A stretch of 64,000 nt of DNA from Arcicella rigui (GCF_034929435.1 NZ_JAYFUM010000004.1:53117-117116), one strand, 5' to 3'; shown: positions 34,553 through 43,672, counted from the stretch's first letter. Numbers and translations: made by a program. Notes: generated from the sequence alone by a model not told the origin.

Positions 34553-36699
34553 AATAATTGATATTTAGAGTTAAAATTTTCTTCCTTTATTTCTCTTACA
34601 AAAAGCCCCATTTCTTCACTGTATGCTTTGTCTGGTATAACAAACGGGCGGTTGCCTTTTTCAATCTGATTCATTTTGCACACTGAAAAATATCGTACAG
34701 GAATCTCTAATTCGAGCCTTCTCTCAAAATAAGATTTCTCATACTCCTCTTGGTCTGCTTCTCTAATGCAAGCAACTGAATCAATATCAAGTAGTTCAAA
34801 CAGAATGGATTTGCTATTGTGTGTAAGACAATCAATAGTAATTCTACCATCTTCTTTAAATATGGCGTGTTCTTCAATTTTAATAAAATTGATTTCTGTG
34901 AAAACTTGGTCTATTTTTGCTTGCAAATTCCTTTCTTTAAGTATTTCTCCATCTTCAAGCACTTCAAATGTTCGTTGAAGGGTTTCCACCTCATACGGTT
35001 TCGCTTCTTTCTCTGTGGCAGGCGGAGCAATCACATAAACATCCTTGATTTTACCAATCGTGTCTTCCGTTCTTTTTCTATTAATTCTGCCAAACCGTTG
35101 AACAAGTGCATCCAAAGGTGCGGTTTCCGTCACCATTATGTCAAAACTAATATCTAAGCTAACCTCTACAATCTGAGTAGAAACGACAATACAGGCTTTA
35201 TTTGATGTATTGAATAAATTGATAGAATCACCTTTTTCATCTAAGCCTAACAAGTCCTTTTCTTTACTATTTCTATCTCCTCTTCTAAATCTACTATGTA
35301 ATAATAACGTTGGCGTTTGGGGGTAAAGCTCTTTAATCAAAGCATATACTTCTTGGGCTTTATCAACGGTATTAAGAACAATTAGAACTTTTTCATTATT
35401 ATTCACAGCATTGGAAATCAATTGTTTAGTGGAATCAAAAGACTCTACTTTGTGAACTCTATGACGGTCAAATTTATCTAATTCGTCAGGTGGCAAGCTT
35501 GTTTCTAATACATTATCTCCTAATAACTGAAGAATTCTGGTATAGAGTATCGTTGGCATAGTAGCCGTTCCAATATGAATTCTACAATCAATTTTATTTA
35601 AAACCTCAATAAGTTTCAAAACAATGGCTTGTGAAACTCCTGAGTATGTATGAATTTCATCGAGAATAATATCACAACCTTTCAAGTCTAATAATAAGGC
35701 TTCATAACCTTTCAGCCCAAAAGCAACAGCCGCTAATTGGTGAGGAGTCAAGATTTTAACGGATGAGCCAAATAATGACTGTAAAACACTTTCTTCTTCA
35801 TCTTTCCCTCTCTTTACAACACTTGAAGCGGCGTGTAAAACCCTAATATCCAAATCAGAATTTGTACTTTCGAGAAAGTTTGCAACTCTTTTAAACATCG
35901 CATTGATAGATGCTTGGAAGGGTAACGTATAAAAAACTCGTCCTCTACATCTTTTAAATAGATAGTCAGTTTTTCCTGCACCCGTACAAGCTACAACAAT
36001 CGTATGTCTTTTTTCAGAAGTAAAGTTTTTAACTTGAGATAATGGATATAGCTTACTTTCTCTCTGAAAAGAAGATAGATTAGGCGACTTGAATAATCTA
36101 TCTAAATTCTTTTCTGTATCATGAATTAGTGCAGAGGCAAAATGGTCTGCCCCCATTAACACACCACGCCATTCCGAATAACCACGTTGCTTTACTTTCT
36201 TCTTACAATACTTGATAACGTATTCAAGATTGTCTAATGCTTCTTCTTTGGAAATGGAGGTTGCGACTATACCAAAATGATTGAATAAGGCAACTCCTCT
36301 ATCACTCCATTCATTCCATTTTCCTAAATGATGGTCTAAATAGTCATAACCTTTATCTAAATCAAGCAATCCTTTTTCTCCACTATCATTCTTGACAGAT
36401 TTATGATGACCGACTACCATCTCAATTAATATATCCCATTCTGATTTAGGAAATACAGACAAAAAGAAAAGAGAGCCTATCTCGTGCCTGTAAGTTTTTC
36501 CTTTTACCCCTTTGCTTAACAAACGTTCTTGAAAAGCAGGATGAGCTTTTCCTATATCGTGAAGAATAGCCCCTTTATAGGCTAAATTTTGGTCTAATCC
36601 CAAATGGTTAGCAAATTTTTGGGCAGAAATAGCTACATGATGTAAGTGGTCTTCTAAGCTCGTCCATTCTGGACCTGATTTTGCGTATAACTTTTCCAT
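34549..36699 (-). CDS. cas3: Cas3 helicase-nuclease with N-terminal HD domain
   Basis: The 716-residue effector that unwinds and degrades target DNA after Cascade binding. The HD nuclease occupies about 1-210, with His47-Asp48 in LHDIGKAHP and VVGHHKS near 97. The SF2 helicase follows: Walker A ACTGAGKTD (Lys243), DEIH at 347-350, motif III as GTATMPT, and the motif V/VI region STQIVEVSLDISFDI with QRFGRINRKR. HD and helicase are fused, as in most type I-B loci. It overlaps cas5 by one base and cas8 by four, so translation is coupled. Confidence 0.97.
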   Translation of the reverse strand: MEKLYAKSGPEWTSLEDHLHHVAISAQKFANHLGLDQNLAYKGAILHDIGKAHPAFQERLLSKGVKGKTYRHEIGSLFFLSVFPKSEWDILIEMVVGHHKSVKNDSGEKGLLDLDKGYDYLDHHLGKWNEWSDRGVALFNHFGIVATSISKEEALDNLEYVIKYCKKKVKQRGYSEWRGVLMGADHFASALIHDTEKNLDRLFKSPNLSSFQRESKLYPLSQVKNFTSEKRHTIVVACTGAGKTDYLFKRCRGRVFYTLPFQASINAMFKRVANFLESTNSDLDIRVLHAASSVVKRGKDEEESVLQSLFGSSVKILTPHQLAAVAFGLKGYEALLLDLKGCDIILDEIHTYSGVSQAIVLKLIEVLNKIDCRIHIGTATMPTILYTRILQLLGDNVLETSLPPDELDKFDRHRVHKVESFDSTKQLISNAVNNNEKVLIVLNTVDKAQEVYALIKELYPQTPTLLLHSRFRRGDRNSKEKDLLGLDEKGDSINLFNTSNKACIVVSTQIVEVSLDISFDIMVTETAPLDALVQRFGRINRKRTEDTIGKIKDVYVIAPPATEKEAKPYEVETLQRTFEVLEDGEILKERNLQAKIDQVFTEINFIKIEEHAIFKEDGRITIDCLTHNSKSILFELLDIDSVACIREADQEEYEKSYFERRLELEIPVRYFSVCKMNQIEKGNRPFVIPDKAYSEEMGLFVREIKEENFNSKYQLL

Positions 36700-37286
36700 T
36701 AGAATTGTTTTACAGGTGTTCCTACTATTTTTAACCAGCCATACATAGGTTCATTTGTAACACGATGATACCCCACCATAAACGATTTTTCGTTTTTCTC
36801 GAACATTAATTCATAGCCAGAAAAACGCTCTATATCTTCGTCAAATTGATTGATGAAAATTTCTTCTGTTGATACAGGAAATAACAAATCTTCATTTCTA
36901 CACAAGCAAATGTGTTGCGTAAATGCTCTTTGGGCATCTTCCTTTGTGTTGAATACCAGAAATAAGTCGGGTTCAAGTAGTACTCCTCTCAATAAAATGG
37001 CTTTGGGTCTATCGAATAAAACCTGTTTTCCCTGACGAGTAGAATTCCATCCTCTTGTTTGTATTACCTCCTGTTGTGCATTAATTTGAGCGTAAGAAAG
37101 TCTATATCTTACAATTTTTTTAATTCCATTTTCCCCCAACAACTCAGGAAATAGCTTTTTCTCAATACCTTCAACAATTGAAGGAGTAAGAAATTGTTGT
37201 GAAAATGTTTCACTATCTCTTACCGCAGTCCACGGCTTTATAAAACCGAATTGTCCGCTATATTTTACTACATAATATTTTTCCAT
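36699..37286 (-). CDS. cas5: Cas5, crRNA 5'-handle binding subunit
   Basis: A 195-residue RAMP protein that caps the crRNA handle in Cascade. The N-terminal block YYVVKYSGQFGFIKPWTAVRD, then QQFLTPSIVEGIEKKLFPELL and RYRLSYAQINAQQEV are characteristic of Cas5 from Bacteroidota I-B/PGING loci. CLCRNEDLLFPVSTEEIFI is a further conserved segment. It lies 6 bases after cas6(I) and overlaps cas3 by one base. Confidence 0.9.
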   Translation of the reverse strand: MEKYYVVKYSGQFGFIKPWTAVRDSETFSQQFLTPSIVEGIEKKLFPELLGENGIKKIVRYRLSYAQINAQQEVIQTRGWNSTRQGKQVLFDRPKAILLRGVLLEPDLFLVFNTKEDAQRAFTQHICLCRNEDLLFPVSTEEIFINQFDEDIERFSGYELMFEKNEKSFMVGYHRVTNEPMYGWLKIVGTPVKQF

Positions 37287-37292
37287 TGTATC

Positions 37293-37958
37293 TTAAATTA
37301 ATGAGCCAAAGCCAATACCTGTTGAATTTCCTACGCCGACATTCCAAGCAAATGCCAATTGCTCGGGTGTTCCGTTGATGATTACAGGGCATATTGAGCC
37401 TTTGTTGAAAATGCCTTTGTAGGTAACTCCTTTAGTCGTTGGATTTTGATAAGATTCATCAAACTGAACAGAAACATCTTCATACGACAATCCAGCATCA
37501 TTCAGTTTATGTTGTAAGCTTTCTGTCAAAAATTGACTTGCTTCTCTATCATTATAATAGAAGAATTTAGCCCCTTTTTCTTCAGCTTGTGAACGCTTGA
37601 TAAAAACAGGGCTACCTACCAAGAAGCGGTGCTGATATTCAAAATCGGGTTCTTTTTCAAGAGTCAAAGCCTTGATTTTCATTCCCCAACCAAAGTCATT
37701 GTCTTGCTGAATGCTTTTTATTAGCTGTTTTATAAGTGAACTCTCATAACAACTAATAAAAAACTGACTCCCAGTTCTAAAATTTAAACCTTTGCTTCCT
37801 TCTTTACGACCATCTTTTAGCCATGAAAAAGAATAAAGAGATAACTTATCGTGTATCTCATTTTTGCCAAGCCAATAATGTAATTTACTGACTTGCTGTT
37901 CCTGATACGAGAAAGGTACTATACTCGTATTTTTTGATAGTTTAATATGAAGACGCAT
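37293..37958 (-). CDS. cas6: Cas6 crRNA-processing endoribonuclease (copy I, operon-embedded)
   Basis: A 221-residue endonuclease that cuts within each repeat. The N-terminal RAMP strand is MRLHIKLSKNTSIVPFSY, with HYWLG near residue 27 offering a candidate catalytic His. The C-terminal Gly-rich loop is plain: WNVGVGNSTGIGFGSL. It is the first gene of the cas6-cas5-cas3-cas8-cas7 unit, behind its own promoter box. A second, longer Cas6 family member is encoded about 1.1 kb upstream, so which one handles this array's repeat is open. Confidence 0.9.
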   Translation of the reverse strand: MRLHIKLSKNTSIVPFSYQEQQVSKLHYWLGKNEIHDKLSLYSFSWLKDGRKEGSKGLNFRTGSQFFISCYESSLIKQLIKSIQQDNDFGWGMKIKALTLEKEPDFEYQHRFLVGSPVFIKRSQAEEKGAKFFYYNDREASQFLTESLQHKLNDAGLSYEDVSVQFDESYQNPTTKGVTYKGIFNKGSICPVIINGTPEQLAFAWNVGVGNSTGIGFGSLI

Positions 37959-37993
37959 ATATTTGTTTTCTGTATTTTCTAATTTTCATATTT

Positions 37994-38001
37994 CAAACCT
38001 A
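37994..38001 (-). promoter_or_regulatory. -7 box for the interference operon
   Basis: CAAACCTA on the plus strand is TAGGTTTG on the minus strand, a perfect TAnnTTTG box 35 bases before the cas6(I) start codon and between the WYL gene and cas6(I). It implies that the interference genes can be transcribed apart from the WYL gene. Confidence 0.6.
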
Positions 38002-38042
38002 CACCCCAACCTACCGTATTATTACCCATACCCCTCAAAAAT

Positions 38043-38969
38043 CTAAAAATTTATTTTCCCAATATGATTTCTTATATGCTCAATGAGGCTTTCGGGTTCG
38101 ATGATTTCTACAATATGCTCGTGATAGCCCAAAATAAAATTGGTCAAACCGTAAAATTTTTCGTTAATGTCACACTCAAATTCATAAATTCCTTGTTGAG
38201 TAGCAGATGGCTGTAAATAGGCTTGTGTGAGAGGAAAACGTTCCAACAGTTCATTGTATCCACCCACCCGTAACAAAATATGTACTTTTATTTTGTTATT
38301 ATTCACAATCCTAAATGGGTCAGTAGCAATTACATTGTGCTTGGTTTCGTATTGCCAATCAGTATTTAGCAATTCAACTCGCTCAATTCGTGAAATACGA
38401 AAATGACGAATCTCTTTCTTTTCTACCTCAAAAGCATGAAGTATATCCTCTTTTACACTTACCTGAAATGGCTCTACCAAACGGTTGTTTACATCGCTAC
38501 TATTGGTCGAACGATAATTGATAAGCTTTACTACTTTTTTCTCTTGCTTGGCTTGTTCCAACAAATTGGCTTTTGAGAGAAAAGTCCTTGAAAACAAACT
38601 ACTTCCCAATTTCGATACATCGTAAATCGTATTGAGTTTTTCTTGCATCCTTTTTGTTCTTTTCTCCGAAGCTTTTGCATTGTTTGCAAGGGCATCTATC
38701 AAGATTTCCTTTTCAGCTTCCGTGAAAAACAACATATCTTCTAAATGTTGTAAAGGCTTGCTGGGCAGAATGGCGTAACGATATTTTTTATCATATTGAA
38801 CATCAAAGCCAGCATCTTTTAATTCATCAAAATCATCAGAAATAGCGTCTTTACCAACGTTAAACTTGGCTTCCAACATGACTTTTGTATATTGATACGG
38901 GCTCTCGATTAGTAGCTTAAGAATCGCTAATAAACGGTTTTTGGGAGTTTTATCATTAAATTTATTCAT
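38043..38969 (-). CDS. WYL-domain transcriptional regulator of the cas locus
   Basis: A 308-residue DNA-binding regulator with an N-terminal winged helix-turn-helix (NRLLAILKLLIESPYQYTKVMLE to DDFDELKDAGFDVQYDKKYRYAI), a central WYL module (about 140-205, KVVKLINYRSTNSS to RHFRISRIERV) and a C-terminal WCX-type extension ending with IIEPESLIEHIRNHI. WYL domains sense nucleic acid or small ligands and such regulators often control CRISPR and defence loci. It sits between the two cas6 genes, so control of either or both is likely; an 11-bp tandem direct repeat upstream of cas6(II) is a candidate operator. Confidence 0.9.
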   Translation of the reverse strand: MNKFNDKTPKNRLLAILKLLIESPYQYTKVMLEAKFNVGKDAISDDFDELKDAGFDVQYDKKYRYAILPSKPLQHLEDMLFFTEAEKEILIDALANNAKASEKRTKRMQEKLNTIYDVSKLGSSLFSRTFLSKANLLEQAKQEKKVVKLINYRSTNSSDVNNRLVEPFQVSVKEDILHAFEVEKKEIRHFRISRIERVELLNTDWQYETKHNVIATDPFRIVNNNKIKVHILLRVGGYNELLERFPLTQAYLQPSATQQGIYEFECDINEKFYGLTNFILGYHEHIVEIIEPESLIEHIRNHIGKINF

Positions 38970-39091
38970 ATAATGAATAGAACCACAAATGGTAATTCTG
39001 TTTGTTTTTAGGTTATACTATTAATTTCTCTCAATTTCTAAAAAAGAAAATAAAAAGCCTTGATAAAAATCAAAAACTTATTAAACGGTAA

Positions 39092-39916
39092 TTAGCATAC
39101 CTCCACACAACCACAGCCCATACTACTTTCTTTACCAAATCCACCAAAATAGCCTACTTTCAACAAAGATGCTGGGGCGGTTACTTCAAAGCTAAAGTCG
39201 TAATAGCCAATTACTTTTGTTTCGTCTCGGAGCTTGCCTTCTTTTACGGTAAAACCTCGTTTCTTTATCTTTTCAGGGTCTGAAAGGAGTTTGAATTTCA
39301 CAATATTTTTGGCGAAAGCGGCATCTACTTTCATACCTGTATTGCCGTCGATTGTACGGTGTCGGTCTATTAGGTTAAGGGCAAAGAAGTCTGCAAATTG
39401 CTCATCTGCTGGGCTTAGGTATTGGTCTAAACCTTCTTCTTTGCAAGAAACCACCATCGGCGAAATGGTTTTGAACGACTGCGTAATGATACTTCCATCG
39501 GGAATTTCCTCAAAAGGATTTGGCAAGGTTTCTACTCGCTCTACCACAAAATCTGCTCGTAATTCACGGTTGAAAATACTGAGTTGCTGATTTTGGAACA
39601 ATCCCATGATAAAACCTTCTGCGGCTTTGTCGATGTAGAAAGATACAATCAGAGAACTATTCTCCGAACTTAATAGCATATACGTATCACCTTTTCGCAC
39701 AGCTTTGGCTTTGGAGATTTGTAAGGATGAGAAAGTAAAATGCTTGAAGGTTTTAAAACTATCAGGCACGGCATAGCCTTTGTTGTGTAAGAAAGAAGCA
39801 TAATGCTCATCGGCTTGATAGATTAATTTATAAAGCCATGCTTGTAGCGGATACTGATAATTGAAAAGTAGCTTTTGTCTGTCTTGAACAGGTTTTAGAT
39901 GTAATTTGAATCGCAT
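39092..39916 (-). CDS. cas6: Cas6 crRNA-processing endoribonuclease (copy II)
   Basis: A 274-residue Cas6 of a different branch from the operon copy. The start MRFKLHLKPVQDRQKLLFNYQYPLQAWLYK has the NYQYPL signature of Bacteroidota I-B Cas6, and the C-terminus ends in the Gly-rich loop GYFGGFGKESSMGCGCVEV. Two RAMP folds are predicted. It is the outermost gene of the island, 122 bases upstream of the WYL gene. It could be the main array processor, with the shorter Cas6 a Cascade subunit, or the reverse. Confidence 0.9.
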   Translation of the reverse strand: MRFKLHLKPVQDRQKLLFNYQYPLQAWLYKLIYQADEHYASFLHNKGYAVPDSFKTFKHFTFSSLQISKAKAVRKGDTYMLLSSENSSLIVSFYIDKAAEGFIMGLFQNQQLSIFNRELRADFVVERVETLPNPFEEIPDGSIITQSFKTISPMVVSCKEEGLDQYLSPADEQFADFFALNLIDRHRTIDGNTGMKVDAAFAKNIVKFKLLSDPEKIKKRGFTVKEGKLRDETKVIGYYDFSFEVTAPASLLKVGYFGGFGKESSMGCGCVEVC

Positions 39917-39948
39917 ATTTGTAGGTATTATTCATTCAATATTGTTAA

Positions 39949-39970
39949 AACTTGGCAACAAGTTGGCAAA
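39949..39970. promoter_or_regulatory. Tandem 11-bp direct repeat upstream of cas6(II), candidate operator
   Basis: AACTTGGCAAC is followed at once by AAGTTGGCAAA, two near-identical 11-bp units exactly one helical turn apart, 33-54 bases upstream of the cas6(II) start. The nearest regulator gene encodes the WYL protein. The other bases of 39917-40173 show no gene or terminator. Confidence 0.5.
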
Positions 39971-40173
39971 TATTTTGAACAATGCAATACAAAAATGGTA
40001 ATATTTTAAGCAAGAATTATTTAGTAAAAATACTGTGCGTTCGTGATGATTTTCAGATGTATTGATGGCATTTAAAACTGTATTTTCTATCAATGAGCAA
40101 ACTAATTTGCCCACTGATAGAAAACAAGAACTGATATTAGAAAGAAAATAGAAGCAAATTAGCTTATCGCATC

Positions 40174-42351
40174 TTAGCTCAATTTATCAATATCAAATGG
40201 CATTTTGCGTACTCTTATACCTGTGGCTGCAAAAATGGCATTCGCCAAGGCTGGTGCAAGGGGCGGAAGTCCCGGCTCGCCTACGCCTTTGATGTTTTTG
40301 CCGCCTTCGGCTAAAATATGTACTTCTATTTGTGGCACTTCGCTGATGCGTAACACAGGATTGTCGTGGAAATTACTTTGCTCCACCTTTCCCTCGGCGA
40401 AAGTGATGCCATTTTTAATAGCCGCCGTAATGCCCATGACTACCGCTCCCTCTACTTGTGCTTTGACGGTATCAGGATTCACAACTGTACCTAAATCTAT
40501 GACGGCATACACTTTATCAATTTTTACCGCATTGTTCGATACTTTGCTTACTTCTACCACATGACCGCCCAAACCTGCAAAAAATTCCCATTGTGCTACG
40601 CCACGCCCTTTTCCTTTGGGCAGAGGTGTATCCCAGTTTGATACTTCTTTGAGTTTTTGTAATACTCGTTTGGTATCCGATTCTTTGGTAAGCATTGCCA
40701 AACGGAAAGCCATCGGGTCTTTGCCTGCAGCATGGGCCAATTCGTCGATAAAACATTCATGCGAAAAAGCCAAGGTCGAACTCGTCACCGAACGCCACCA
40801 AAACATCGGAATATGAATATCGGCATACACAAACAAGTTTTTCATGTTGGGTATTTCATAAGCCTGATGACTGATGCCTTCGGTCATGTTTCCGTCTAAT
40901 TTCGTTTTGTCATTATTCGGATTCAAAAATGACATAATGGTTGGCGAAATTACTTTGTGCTGCAATGCCACCAGTTTACCATCTTCAGCAATTGCTCCTT
41001 TCAAAGCTGAGAATGTCGGCGGACGGAAAGGTCCTAATTGGGTATCATCTTCTCTTGTCCAAACCATTTTCACAGGCTTTTTCAAGGCTTTTGCCAAATT
41101 GACGGCTTCTATGATAAAATCAATTGCTAATCTGCGTCCAAAACCTCCTCCACTAAAAGCTGTATGGAGCGTTACATCATCGGCTTTTAAGCCAAAACGA
41201 GTAGGAATATCTCGCATCACATCGGAAGGCACTTGTGTTGAAGTCCAGATTTCTAAGGTATTGTTTTCTTTCCAATGAGCCGTGCAGTTCATGGCTTCCA
41301 TTGGCGAATGCGAAACAAAAGGCGTTTCGTAAAAGGCTTCTACTTTTTTCGTCGATTCTCCAAAACTTTTTTCAAAATCACCAACATTGCTATCAATTAC
41401 GCCTTCTTTTTTAGCTAATTCATGCAGTGTTTGGGTGTATGCTTGCGAGCTAAAGTTTTCATTTCCTTGATAATCCCAGTTTACTTTCAGGGCTTTTCTT
41501 CCTTTGAGTGCTGCCCAATAGTTTTTGGCAATCACGGCTACGCCCGTAGCTTTATACACGCCAAATACTCTTTCTACTTCCAATACTTGCTCTACTCCTG
41601 CTACTTTCATGGCAGCAGTTTTGTCGAAATCCTTCAATTTTGCTCCGAAAACAGGACAATGTTCAACCGAGGCATACACCATGTTTGGCAATTCGGCATC
41701 TATCCCAAAAACAGCTTTGCCCGATACTTTTAAAGGTACATCTTGGCGTTTGACCGATTTTCCTAAAATATTAAAATCTTTGGCATCTTTCAAGGTCGGG
41801 TTTTTAGGTACTTCTAAGGTTGAAGCGGTTTCCGCCAATTCGCCATAAGTCAAACTTTTGCCTGATGGTTTATGGTAAACTTTGGCTTCTTTGGCGTAGC
41901 ATTCCGAAACGGCTACATTCCATTGTTTGCTGGCGGCCGTAATCAACATTTCACGAGCAGACGCTCCTGCTTTTCGTAAATCATTATAACTTGAACGCAC
42001 TGAAAAACTTCCACCTGAAAACTGAGCTGGACCAAATTTGCTTTCTCCGCCTGTTTGTTTTACGCTGTATTGTTCTGGTGACAGTTCTAATTCTTCAGCA
42101 ATCAAAGCAGGAATGGACTGAAAAGTGCCTTGTCCGATTTCTGGTTTTGAATTGAAAAGGGTTATTTTTCCTGTGTTTTCAATAATAATATAAGGGGTAA
42201 AATTGAATGGTACAGACGTTGCATGCAACGTCTTTTCTGCATGCAACGTCTCTACATGGGCGGATGAATGATTTATTCCTAAAACAAATGCCGTTCCCGA
42301 TAAACCTGCATATCGTAAAAAATCACGGCGATTGACGCTATTATTTGACAT
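40174..42351 (-). CDS. Molybdopterin-binding subunit of an isoquinoline 1-oxidoreductase-like hydroxylase
   Basis: A 725-residue xanthine-dehydrogenase-family large subunit, the beta subunit of IorAB-type aldehyde or N-heterocycle oxidoreductases, exported by Tat. The twin-arginine signal is NRRDFLRYAGLSGTAFVLG at residues 7-25. Molybdenum-cofactor motifs include GQGTFQSIPALIAEEL, SGGGFGRRL near 400 and GVGEPGLPPLAPALANAI near the C-terminus. The order of blocks matches IorB rather than XdhB. Residues 31-46 (HVETLHAEKTLHATSV) are encoded by a palindromic repeat inserted into the linker after the signal. The small Fe-S subunit is encoded just upstream. Confidence 0.92.
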   Translation of the reverse strand: MSNNSVNRRDFLRYAGLSGTAFVLGINHSSAHVETLHAEKTLHATSVPFNFTPYIIIENTGKITLFNSKPEIGQGTFQSIPALIAEELELSPEQYSVKQTGGESKFGPAQFSGGSFSVRSSYNDLRKAGASAREMLITAASKQWNVAVSECYAKEAKVYHKPSGKSLTYGELAETASTLEVPKNPTLKDAKDFNILGKSVKRQDVPLKVSGKAVFGIDAELPNMVYASVEHCPVFGAKLKDFDKTAAMKVAGVEQVLEVERVFGVYKATGVAVIAKNYWAALKGRKALKVNWDYQGNENFSSQAYTQTLHELAKKEGVIDSNVGDFEKSFGESTKKVEAFYETPFVSHSPMEAMNCTAHWKENNTLEIWTSTQVPSDVMRDIPTRFGLKADDVTLHTAFSGGGFGRRLAIDFIIEAVNLAKALKKPVKMVWTREDDTQLGPFRPPTFSALKGAIAEDGKLVALQHKVISPTIMSFLNPNNDKTKLDGNMTEGISHQAYEIPNMKNLFVYADIHIPMFWWRSVTSSTLAFSHECFIDELAHAAGKDPMAFRLAMLTKESDTKRVLQKLKEVSNWDTPLPKGKGRGVAQWEFFAGLGGHVVEVSKVSNNAVKIDKVYAVIDLGTVVNPDTVKAQVEGAVVMGITAAIKNGITFAEGKVEQSNFHDNPVLRISEVPQIEVHILAEGGKNIKGVGEPGLPPLAPALANAIFAATGIRVRKMPFDIDKLS
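42214..42254. repeat. GTAGAGACG-type palindromic repeat inside the molybdopterin-subunit gene
   Basis: A perfect 20-bp palindrome AGACGTTGCATGCAACGTCT (42214-42233) is followed by half of a second copy, GCATGCAACGTCTCTAC (42238-42254). The family resembles the palindromes flanking the RAYT gene. The insertion keeps the reading frame open in the linker after the Tat signal. Confidence 0.85.
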
Positions 42352-42362
42352 AGTAGTAATGA

Positions 42363-42863
42363 TTAACGGGTTGATTTAACGGTTTTAGTTTTACTTTTTT
42401 CTGACTTCAATTCATTCGCTGCTGAATGAATTGCTTTACGAATACGCACATAAGTGCCACAGCGACAGATGTTTCCAGACATATAATTATCAATATCCTC
42501 ATCGCTTGGATTAGGATTTGATTTCAAAAGTGCCACAGCCGACATAATTTGTCCCGACTGACAGTAGCCACATTGCGGTACTTGTTCTTCAATCCACGCT
42601 TTTTGTACTACGTGGTCGATATTAGTCGAAATGCCTTCGATGGTAGTGATTTTGCTGGTAGCCTTTACCGAAGAAATGGGCGTTTGACAAGAACGAATCG
42701 CTTGTCCGTCTAAATGAATCGTACAAGCACCGCAAAGCCCCATGCCACAGCCAAACTTTGTACCTTTCAAGCCTACGTAGTCACGAATCACCCAAAGCAT
42801 GGGCGTATCTGGCTCTGCTTCGACTTGTACCTTTTGGTTGTTGATGTTCAATGAGTATTTCAT
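42363..42863 (-). CDS. [2Fe-2S] subunit of the isoquinoline 1-oxidoreductase-like hydroxylase
   Basis: A 166-residue electron-transfer subunit. The plant-type ferredoxin cluster is visible as GTKFGCGMGLCGACTIHLDG with a further Cys in RSCQTPI, and the C-terminal cluster as CGYCQSGQIMSA and GNICRCGTYVRIRKAI. This is the standard IorA/CoxS pattern, complete with all eight Cys. It lies 11 bases before the large-subunit gene and has no signal of its own, so it would be carried across the membrane bound to the Tat-tagged partner. Confidence 0.95.
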   Translation of the reverse strand: MKYSLNINNQKVQVEAEPDTPMLWVIRDYVGLKGTKFGCGMGLCGACTIHLDGQAIRSCQTPISSVKATSKITTIEGISTNIDHVVQKAWIEEQVPQCGYCQSGQIMSAVALLKSNPNPSDEDIDNYMSGNICRCGTYVRIRKAIHSAANELKSEKSKTKTVKSTR

Positions 42864-42867
42864 AGTT

Positions 42868-43632
42868 CTATATTTTTTTGAAATTTTTACTAAAATTATA
42901 ACTTAATAAGACATTCCACATAAAATCTTTATTGCCGGGTACGTCAGAAGTAAAAGTCTGGTTGATAGTGTATTGTAAAGCAAAGGGAAAACCTTTTTTC
43001 GATAGCCCAGCCGTTGCTGCCAAATAATTGCCTGTGTAGCCATCGGTATTTAAAAAATACACGGAAGGCGTAAAGTTTAATCGTAACGCTTTTCCCAAAT
43101 TGACGTTTGAAATACTGGCATTTAGAAAAAGAACTTGGGTCAATTGTGGCCCGTGTTTTTGTAAACCATTGCCCTGTAAATACACCGCACTGAGGTTGAG
43201 ATGTGGCGTAAGCTGATAATTCGGGGCAATTTCATAAGCCAAAAATCGCAACATTTCGGTAATTTCAGTAGAAGTACCATTGTCATTGACAGTTCTTTTG
43301 ACCAAGGAAAAAGCAGGGTGAGCACTTACACGCAAGCCAAATTTCTTTTGTTGTACTAATTGATACCTAAACCAAAAAATAAAACCTCCTTTACTGGCAT
43401 CTGTCACCAAACGAATATCAGGGTTAAAGCTAAAACGATTTTTCCGCCAAGAAAAATTCATAATTGCAGCGGGTTTATTAAGTGAAAATGTAGGAATAAT
43501 GGAAAAACCATTGTTAGTAACACCTACCGACCCACTAAAAGTACTGATAGCCTTTGTACTATCTTGTTGTGCGTAAATTGTTTGAGTAAAAAATGTTGCA
43601 ATAGCGATAATTGAAATTTTGAAATAGTTCAT
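42868..43632 (-). CDS. Secreted, probable outer-membrane beta-barrel protein
   Basis: A 254-residue protein with a signal peptide (MNYFKISIIAIATFFTQTIYAQQ) followed by alternating aromatic and hydrophobic residues in many short strands, ending in LLSYNFSKNFKKI, which is the pattern of a small outer-membrane barrel. No family is recognised. The ATG at 43632 was chosen because it begins the signal peptide; a longer frame upstream would bury it. It lies 4 bases before the [2Fe-2S] subunit gene, so it appears to head the hydroxylase operon, perhaps as a porin for the substrate. Confidence 0.7.
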   Translation of the reverse strand: MNYFKISIIAIATFFTQTIYAQQDSTKAISTFSGSVGVTNNGFSIIPTFSLNKPAAIMNFSWRKNRFSFNPDIRLVTDASKGGFIFWFRYQLVQQKKFGLRVSAHPAFSLVKRTVNDNGTSTEITEMLRFLAYEIAPNYQLTPHLNLSAVYLQGNGLQKHGPQLTQVLFLNASISNVNLGKALRLNFTPSVYFLNTDGYTGNYLAATAGLSKKGFPFALQYTINQTFTSDVPGNKDFMWNVLLSYNFSKNFKKI

Positions 43633-43664
43633 GAATAATGCTTTGAAATAAAAATTTTGATTAT

Positions 43665-43672
43665 CAAAATTA
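43665..43672 (-). promoter_or_regulatory. -7 box for the barrel-hydroxylase operon
   Basis: CAAAATTA on the plus strand is TAATTTTG on the minus strand, a TAnnTTTG match 33 bases before the ATG at 43632. The AraC-family regulator gene diverges from it, so it is a likely controller. Confidence 0.5.

Noticed and set aside
39932..40114. Sixty-codon frame upstream of cas6(II)
   Set aside because: AT-rich, no family pattern, overlaps the likely promoter and operator.
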